In this document: positions 60,689 to 64,000 of the stretch, piece by piece | Position numbering within the stretch: the first letter of the stretch is position 1 | How the letters are laid out: each line of letters begins with the position of its first letter | Source: Collimonas sp. OK242 | Lineage (GTDB): Bacteria > Pseudomonadota > Gammaproteobacteria > Burkholderiales > Burkholderiaceae_D | Direction: 5' to 3' | Length of the DNA: 64,000 nucleotides | Assembly (NCBI RefSeq): GCF_900107095.1 | Contig: NZ_FNOR01000003.1 | Coordinates: 62,001-126,000, forward strand | The notes under the pieces: model-generated | Told to the model about the DNA's origin: nothing | Databases searched by the model: none | Seen by the model: only the letters and a program-made list of their open reading frames with translations | Position numbers and translations under genes: made by a program

Positions 60689-61549
60689 ATGCGCCACTCC
60701 CTGGAAACGCTATTCATGTTTGTCGAGGCCGCCACGCAAGGTTCGTTTTCTGCGGCGGCGCGCAAACTCGGCAAACAGCAATCCACCGTCAGCGAGGCGA
60801 TCGCCAACCTGGAAATCGACCTCGGACTGACGCTGTTCGATCGCAGCACCCGCCGCCCGACGCTGACCGAACAAGGCCGGGCGATGCTGGTGCATGCGCA
60901 GCAAGTGATGGAGGCCACCGACCGGCTGGAACGATCGGCGCACCGGCTGGCTGACGGGCTGGAGCCGCAATTGACCCTGGTGCTGTCCGACACTTACCAG
61001 TCGGACCGCTTCGAGCACATCCTCACCAGTTTCGAACAGCGCTATCCCGAACTGGAGCTGGAATGCATGATTGCGGAGCACAACGATGTGGTCACTCTGG
61101 TGCAGGAAGGACGCGCCAATCTCGGGCTGGTGGCGGCGCAGCCGGACTACGCGCCGGATATCGGTTTTGAATCGCTCCCGGATCGTTCGGCAATCGGTTT
61201 GTACGTCGGCAAACAGCATCCGCTGGCGAAGGCTAGACACATCTCCACCGAGATGCTGCATGGCGCGCGGGAACTGCGCCTGAGTACCTACGCTGACGAT
61301 GCGGTGCAGCGCCGGCGCGGCAAATGCTGGACCGCGTCCAGTTATTTGCTACTGCTGGAAATGACGGAACTGGGCTTCGGCTGGGCCGAGTTGCCATACT
61401 GGATGGCCAAGCGCTTCGCCGCCAACAGCTTGCTCGAGTTGCAGGTGCGCGGCTGGCCGAAAAGCATACAGGTCGATGCGGTCTGGTCACGGCAGCGCGG
61501 GCTGGGGCCGGCCGGCAGCTGGCTGCTGGATACCCTGATGGCCCGATGA
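60689..61549 (+). CDS. LysR-family transcriptional regulator
   Basis: 286 aa. N-terminal helix-turn-helix (FVEAATQGSFSAAARKLGKQQSTVSEAIANLEIDLGLTLFDRSTRRPTLTEQGRAML pattern) and a C-terminal periplasmic-binding-like effector domain. It is divergent from the PACE efflux gene with a 129-bp AT-rich shared promoter, so it probably activates that gene in response to a cationic substrate. The recognition helix and TTSR region are intact. Confidence 0.92.
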   Translation: MRHSLETLFMFVEAATQGSFSAAARKLGKQQSTVSEAIANLEIDLGLTLFDRSTRRPTLTEQGRAMLVHAQQVMEATDRLERSAHRLADGLEPQLTLVLSDTYQSDRFEHILTSFEQRYPELELECMIAEHNDVVTLVQEGRANLGLVAAQPDYAPDIGFESLPDRSAIGLYVGKQHPLAKARHISTEMLHGARELRLSTYADDAVQRRRGKCWTASSYLLLLEMTELGFGWAELPYWMAKRFAANSLLELQVRGWPKSIQVDAVWSRQRGLGPAGSWLLDTLMAR

Positions 61550-61660
61550 GCAGGTGATTGGCGGCGTATCGCGCTGCACCAATTGTGCACCGATTGTAAC
61601 CGCGATATCTGGCGCGAATTTTGCTGTTGTTATCTGATATCACTCAAAAACAGACAAAAA

Positions 61661-61819
61661 ATGTTAATCATCCTCGCCTCCCTCACCTTTGCCGCTTTGC
61701 TTGCTTTTTTCCTGCTGCGTAAAGAGTTTAAAACGCGCGGTTTTCTGTCCACTTATAACCGCAATGCCCGCTCCGATGCCCGGTTGCAGCGCGGCCGAAC
61801 GATCAAACCGCATCAGTAA
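61661..61819 (+). CDS. Possible small membrane protein
   Basis: 52 aa, one N-terminal hydrophobic helix (LIILASLTFAALLAFFLL) then a basic tail (KEFKTRGFLSTYNRNARSDARLQRG). No good ribosome site (CAGACAAAAA). It follows the LysR gene by 111 bp. It may be a genuine single-pass microprotein or chance. Weak call. Confidence 0.3.
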   Translation: MLIILASLTFAALLAFFLLRKEFKTRGFLSTYNRNARSDARLQRGRTIKPHQ

Positions 61820-61902
61820 AGCCGTTGCCGGCGGCAGGCCGGCACTGAAGCCAAGGCTATCGGCCTGGCACCTGCAAATTAACGTCACCGCCTGACAAAC
61901 TT

Positions 61903-61932
61903 GTCGGGTGGGCTATATCCTGCCCACCCGAC
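61903..61932. repeat. GGGTGGGC-type palindrome, second copy
   Basis: GTCGGGTGGGC (61903-61913) and GCCCACCCGAC (61922-61932) are perfect 11-bp arms around TATATCCT. The core is shared with the palindrome at 37379-37409. It lies just left of sRNA copy 2. Confidence 0.8.
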
Positions 61933-61958
61933 TATGCTGATCCATCTTCCCGACAGGC

Positions 61959-62021
61959 AAAAAAAAGCCCGCTGGACCTTGCGGCGCGGGCAGAATCCAA
62001 ACCATAGGGGTTGGAGGAGAC
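61959..62021 (-). ncRNA. Anti-Shine-Dalgarno small RNA, copy 2
   Basis: Same architecture as copy 1: -10 TATAGT, then GTCTCCTCCAACC, the TCCAA/TTGGA hairpin, and a terminator GCCCGC / GCGGGC followed by eight T. The hairpin loop differs (CCCCTATGG instead of ACACCTCCTAGG), so here only the single-stranded CUCCUCC carries the anti-Shine-Dalgarno core. It has the best promoter of the three. Confidence 0.75.
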
Positions 62022-62027
62022 GCATCA

Positions 62028-62056
62028 ACTATAAGATGAAATATGCGGCACTGCAA
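62028..62056 (-). promoter_or_regulatory. Promoter of sRNA copy 2
   Basis: Minus strand TTGCAG (62051-62056), 17-bp spacer, TATAGT (62028-62033). Close to the sigma-70 consensus. Confidence 0.65.
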
Positions 62057-62082
62057 TATAGTAAAAATACGGTATCAAATGC

Positions 62083-62119
62083 AAAAAAACCTGCGGCCTT
62101 GAGGCAAGCAGGTTTTTTT
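62083..62119. terminator. Strong bidirectional terminator
   Basis: CCTGC pairs with GCAGG and GCCT with AGGC inside, flanked by seven A and seven T. No known gene ends here, which is why an unannotated transcript is suspected. Confidence 0.85.
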
Positions 62120-62266
62120 ATTTCTTCAATACAGGAGAAGATTCCCGAAACCCAGTCCTATCTGGAAAGTGGTCCCGACGTGTAACGAATCTACTCTTGT
62201 ATTGGCCCGACTCAAGCAGGATTCACGGATGAATCGCGTTTTAAGACGCTGTGCTCGACAGGCAAT
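62083..62266 (-). ncRNA. Candidate additional small RNA
   Basis: Between sRNA copies 2 and 3, the minus strand has a full -10 TATAAT (62273-62278) and ends at a strong terminator (62083-62119). The 180 nt between contain a perfect GATTCA-TCCG-TGAATC hairpin (62220-62235) and a CTTCTCCTG segment, but no protein-like frame with a ribosome site. A separate sRNA is a reasonable hypothesis with no homology support. Confidence 0.3.
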
Positions 62267-62272
62267 TTTTGA

Positions 62273-62301
62273 ATTATACACAGTTTTTGCAACTAATGCA
62301 A
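62273..62301 (-). promoter_or_regulatory. Putative promoter of the candidate sRNA
   Basis: Minus strand TTGCAT (62296-62301), 17-bp spacer, TATAAT (62273-62278). The -10 is perfect; the -35 matches only its first three bases. Confidence 0.35.
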
Positions 62302-62344
62302 TAGAGCTGGCAGATGCCGCGTATTTACCGCAAACCAGCCAGGC

Positions 62345-62412
62345 AAAAAAAAGCCCGCTGGACCTTTCGGCGCGGGCTTGAATCCAAACCTTGTGAGGTG
62401 TTGGAGGAGACA
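62345..62412 (-). ncRNA. Anti-Shine-Dalgarno small RNA, copy 3
   Basis: Same layout: TATAGT, then CTGTCTCCTCCAACACCTC, the TCCAA/TTGGA hairpin with ACCT/AGGT closing a CACA loop, and the GCCCGC/GCGGGC terminator with eight T. Hairpin bases co-vary among copies while the stem and CTCCTCC are kept, which argues for selection on structure. Lies 77 bp from the oxidoreductase stop. Confidence 0.75.
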
Positions 62413-62418
62413 GGTACA

Positions 62419-62448
62419 ACTATATAGACCCACCCCCGGCACCGCCAA
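62419..62448 (-). promoter_or_regulatory. Promoter of sRNA copy 3
   Basis: Minus strand TTGGCG (62443-62448), 18-bp spacer, TATAGT (62419-62424). Confidence 0.5.
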
Positions 62449-62488
62449 TTTATTTAACGCATATCAGTTATTCACATGGATGATAGCG

Positions 62489-63535
62489 TTACCATCCCGT
62501 TTTCGCATAGGGTAGGCGCCGCCCCTCTTCAGCACTCTGGCGTGCCAGCTCGATAATTTCCGCGACGCTGACGGCAGCATCGGCCGCAACCGGAAAGGGC
62601 GCGCCTTCCTGAATCGAGGCTGCCAGCGCACGATAAAATTCCACGTAAGCGCCATCCAGCGTAGCCAGTTCACCGCACAGGTCAAGCTCGCCTTCGACTT
62701 CCCTGATCAAGCCGGGCGGGTTTTTAGCCCAGCCCGGCTGCCCGGGACGCAAACCATCCTTGAGCTGATCTTCCTGGCTGTCGAGCCCTGATTTCAGATA
62801 GCTGCCGCGGCGGCCATGCACGACAAAGCGCGGCGCCTCCAATGCGCTCAGGGCGCTGGCATGCAACACCACCTGCTTGTCCGGATAACCCAGCTGCAAG
62901 TGAACATAGTCGTCGGCCTGGGCATGTTCGCGATAGGCGCCGATGGTTGCATAGACACTTTGCGGAGCGCCAAACAATGTCAGCGCCTGATCGATCAAAT
63001 GCGGCCCAAGGTCGTAGAGCAAACCGCCGCCGGTTAAGGCATTCTCGCGCCAGCGCTGCCGCACCTGGGGTCGAAAACGGTCGAAATGCGATTCAAAATG
63101 CGTAATGTGGCCAAGCCGGCCGCCGGCGAACAGCGACTGCAAAGTACGGAAATCGCCATCCCAGCGGCGATTATGAAACGGCGCCAGCAGCAGCTTGCTA
63201 TCTGCCGCCATGCGCGCCAAGGTGCGCGCCTCGCCTGCGTTCAGCGTGACCGGCTTATCGACCACGACATGCTTGCCTGCCGCCAGTACGCGACGGGCAA
63301 ATTCAAAATGGGTGTCATTGGGCGTTGCGATCACAATGCATTCGATCGCCGCATCCGCCAGCAAACCGTCGAGATCGGCAACGATGCGCGCCTGCGGCCA
63401 CGCTTTGGCGGCAGCCTCGGTTTGACTGCTGGCAATTGCGCTAAGCTCGGTGCGCCCCGAGTATCCGATCAGCGGCGCATGAAAAGTGGCGCCGGCAAAA
63501 CCGTAGCCTAACAAACCTACTTTCAAGGTGGACAT
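62489..63535 (-). CDS. Gfo/Idh/MocA-family oxidoreductase
   Basis: 348-aa NAD(P)-dependent oxidoreductase. Rossmann start LKVGLLGYGFAGATFHAPLI and the family motif AGKHVVVDKPVTLNAGEARTLARMA (Lys-Pro of the active site) are present. A C-terminal alpha/beta substrate domain contains GGLLYDLGPHLIDQALTLFG, with the conserved Asp and His. It resembles YdgJ-type enzymes, whose substrates are sugars or inositol-like polyols; the exact substrate is not readable. Ribosome site AGAAGGAGAACC. Single gene. Confidence 0.92.
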   Translation of the reverse strand: MSTLKVGLLGYGFAGATFHAPLIGYSGRTELSAIASSQTEAAAKAWPQARIVADLDGLLADAAIECIVIATPNDTHFEFARRVLAAGKHVVVDKPVTLNAGEARTLARMAADSKLLLAPFHNRRWDGDFRTLQSLFAGGRLGHITHFESHFDRFRPQVRQRWRENALTGGGLLYDLGPHLIDQALTLFGAPQSVYATIGAYREHAQADDYVHLQLGYPDKQVVLHASALSALEAPRFVVHGRRGSYLKSGLDSQEDQLKDGLRPGQPGWAKNPPGLIREVEGELDLCGELATLDGAYVEFYRALAASIQEGAPFPVAADAAVSVAEIIELARQSAEEGRRLPYAKTGW

Positions 63536-63600
63536 GGTTCTCCTTCTGCGTTACAGGCCAGATTCGGCTGGATTCAGCGAAAGCAAATGATGATTGAAAG

Positions 63601-63636
63601 TTACCCACAGAAATTGTGGACAGTCCTGTGGATAAC
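63601..63636. promoter_or_regulatory. Cluster of DnaA-box-like sites
   Basis: TTACCCACA (63601-63609), TTGTGGACA (63614-63622, approximate) and TGTGGATAA (63628-63636, perfect consensus on the other strand) occur within 36 bp, next to an AT-rich stretch. They lie upstream of the oxidoreductase start. There is no dnaA or dnaN nearby, so this is not called an origin. Confidence 0.4.
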
Positions 63637-63791
63637 CATTATCAATTTCAATCAAGTCTTTGATTTATATGATTTTTTACCGAGCGCACAAGCTTAGTAC
63701 TTCGGGCCGGACTAGCAACAACTTGCGCTATGGCTTGATTGCCACGAAGCGGCAGGGTAATTGACAGCGCCGGTGGCAGCGCCAAGGCGGT

Positions 63792-64000
63792 TCAGGCCGC
63801 CGAAGAATCAATATCCGCCAGGGATGCACGCCCTTTTTCGGTGATGTCATAACCGTCGCCGGCGGGCCTGGCGACGACATGCCCCTTTTTCCCCAGGAAC
63901 ATCGCAACGTCAGCCGCGAGCTTGGTGCCAGGATCGTTCGCCACGGCGCGCAAACCGTCTATGCAATTCCTGATGAACAAAGTCTGCTGGCCTTTTTCGG
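63792..64000 (-). CDS. C-terminal part of a hypothetical protein (cut by window edge)
   Basis: The frame is open from the right window edge to a stop at 63792. The visible 69 residues include TLFIRNCIDGLRAVANDP and end in GYDITEKGRASLADIDSSAA, a pattern like the winged end of a small helix-turn-helix domain. The start is outside the window, so an internal TTG at 63980 should not be used as the gene start. Function not assigned. Confidence 0.55.
   Translation of the reverse strand, partial: EKGQQTLFIRNCIDGLRAVANDPGTKLAADVAMFLGKKGHVVARPAGDGYDITEKGRASLADIDSSAA

Noticed and set aside
62126-62419. 97-codon minus-strand frame spanning the third sRNA
   Set aside because: It covers the sRNA and its terminator; no ribosome site and no protein-like pattern.
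63601-63670. Replication origin
   Set aside because: Only three DnaA-like boxes and no dnaA, dnaN, rpmH or gidA nearby.

Overview
The window reads as a compact, GC-rich chromosome segment of a betaproteobacterium. The gene content fits Burkholderiales, most likely an Oxalobacteraceae such as Collimonas: DUF2863 and DUF1653 genes beside dcd, an opgG-opgH-opgD cluster, hemCDXY divergent from ppc, and small RNAs with anti-Shine-Dalgarno sequence. The genus is an inference; there is no rRNA gene here to test it. Most of the window is core metabolism. No rRNA, tRNA, CRISPR array, complete insertion sequence or prophage was recognised.

Layout. 0-4.6 kb: a carbohydrate ABC transporter operon of the GtsABCD type, followed by transaldolase (4.8-5.8 kb). 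5.9-8.6 kb: purU, a bactofilin and thyA. 8.7-13.3 kb: a tripartite exporter made of a fused ABC half-transporter, a membrane-fusion protein and an outer-membrane lipoprotein. 13.5-19.3 kb: osmoregulated periplasmic glucan synthesis (opgG, opgH, opgD). 19.7-25 kb: folA, an Orn/Lys/Arg decarboxylase and the dcd-DUF2863-DUF1653 operon. 25-32.7 kb: hrpA, a phosphoesterase without a signal peptide, and prfC. 32.8-37.4 kb: a complete branched-chain amino-acid (Liv-type) ABC operon. 37.4-41.9 kb: dctA, then acetoacetate decarboxylase with 3-hydroxybutyrate dehydrogenase (ketone-body/PHB metabolism), then a DUF3142-like protein.

42-44 kb is a visibly AT-richer accessory patch. It holds an uncharacterised minus-strand operon (a 74-aa protein, a 274-aa membrane protein and a broken downstream gene) and a lone 116-aa ORF. 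44-54.5 kb returns to core genes: a CorC/HlyC-type membrane protein, hemY-hemX-hemD-hemC, ppc, an MscS-type channel and a GNAT acetyltransferase. 54.7-59.5 kb: a GntR/FCD regulator with a polar amino-acid ABC transporter and an adenosine/adenine deaminase. 59.5-62.5 kb is rich in non-coding features and is the most interesting part. It has three copies of a minus-strand small RNA with an exposed CUCCUCC segment, a further possible sRNA, palindromic repeats, a PACE efflux gene and its divergent LysR regulator. A Gfo/Idh/MocA oxidoreductase, a small cluster of DnaA-box-like sites and a gene cut by the window edge close the segment.

The strongest unusual observations are the triplicated anti-Shine-Dalgarno sRNA, the AT-rich island operon with its decayed third gene, a perfect 21-bp-arm palindrome at 45.47 kb, and an opgH reading frame that continues upstream of any standard start codon.
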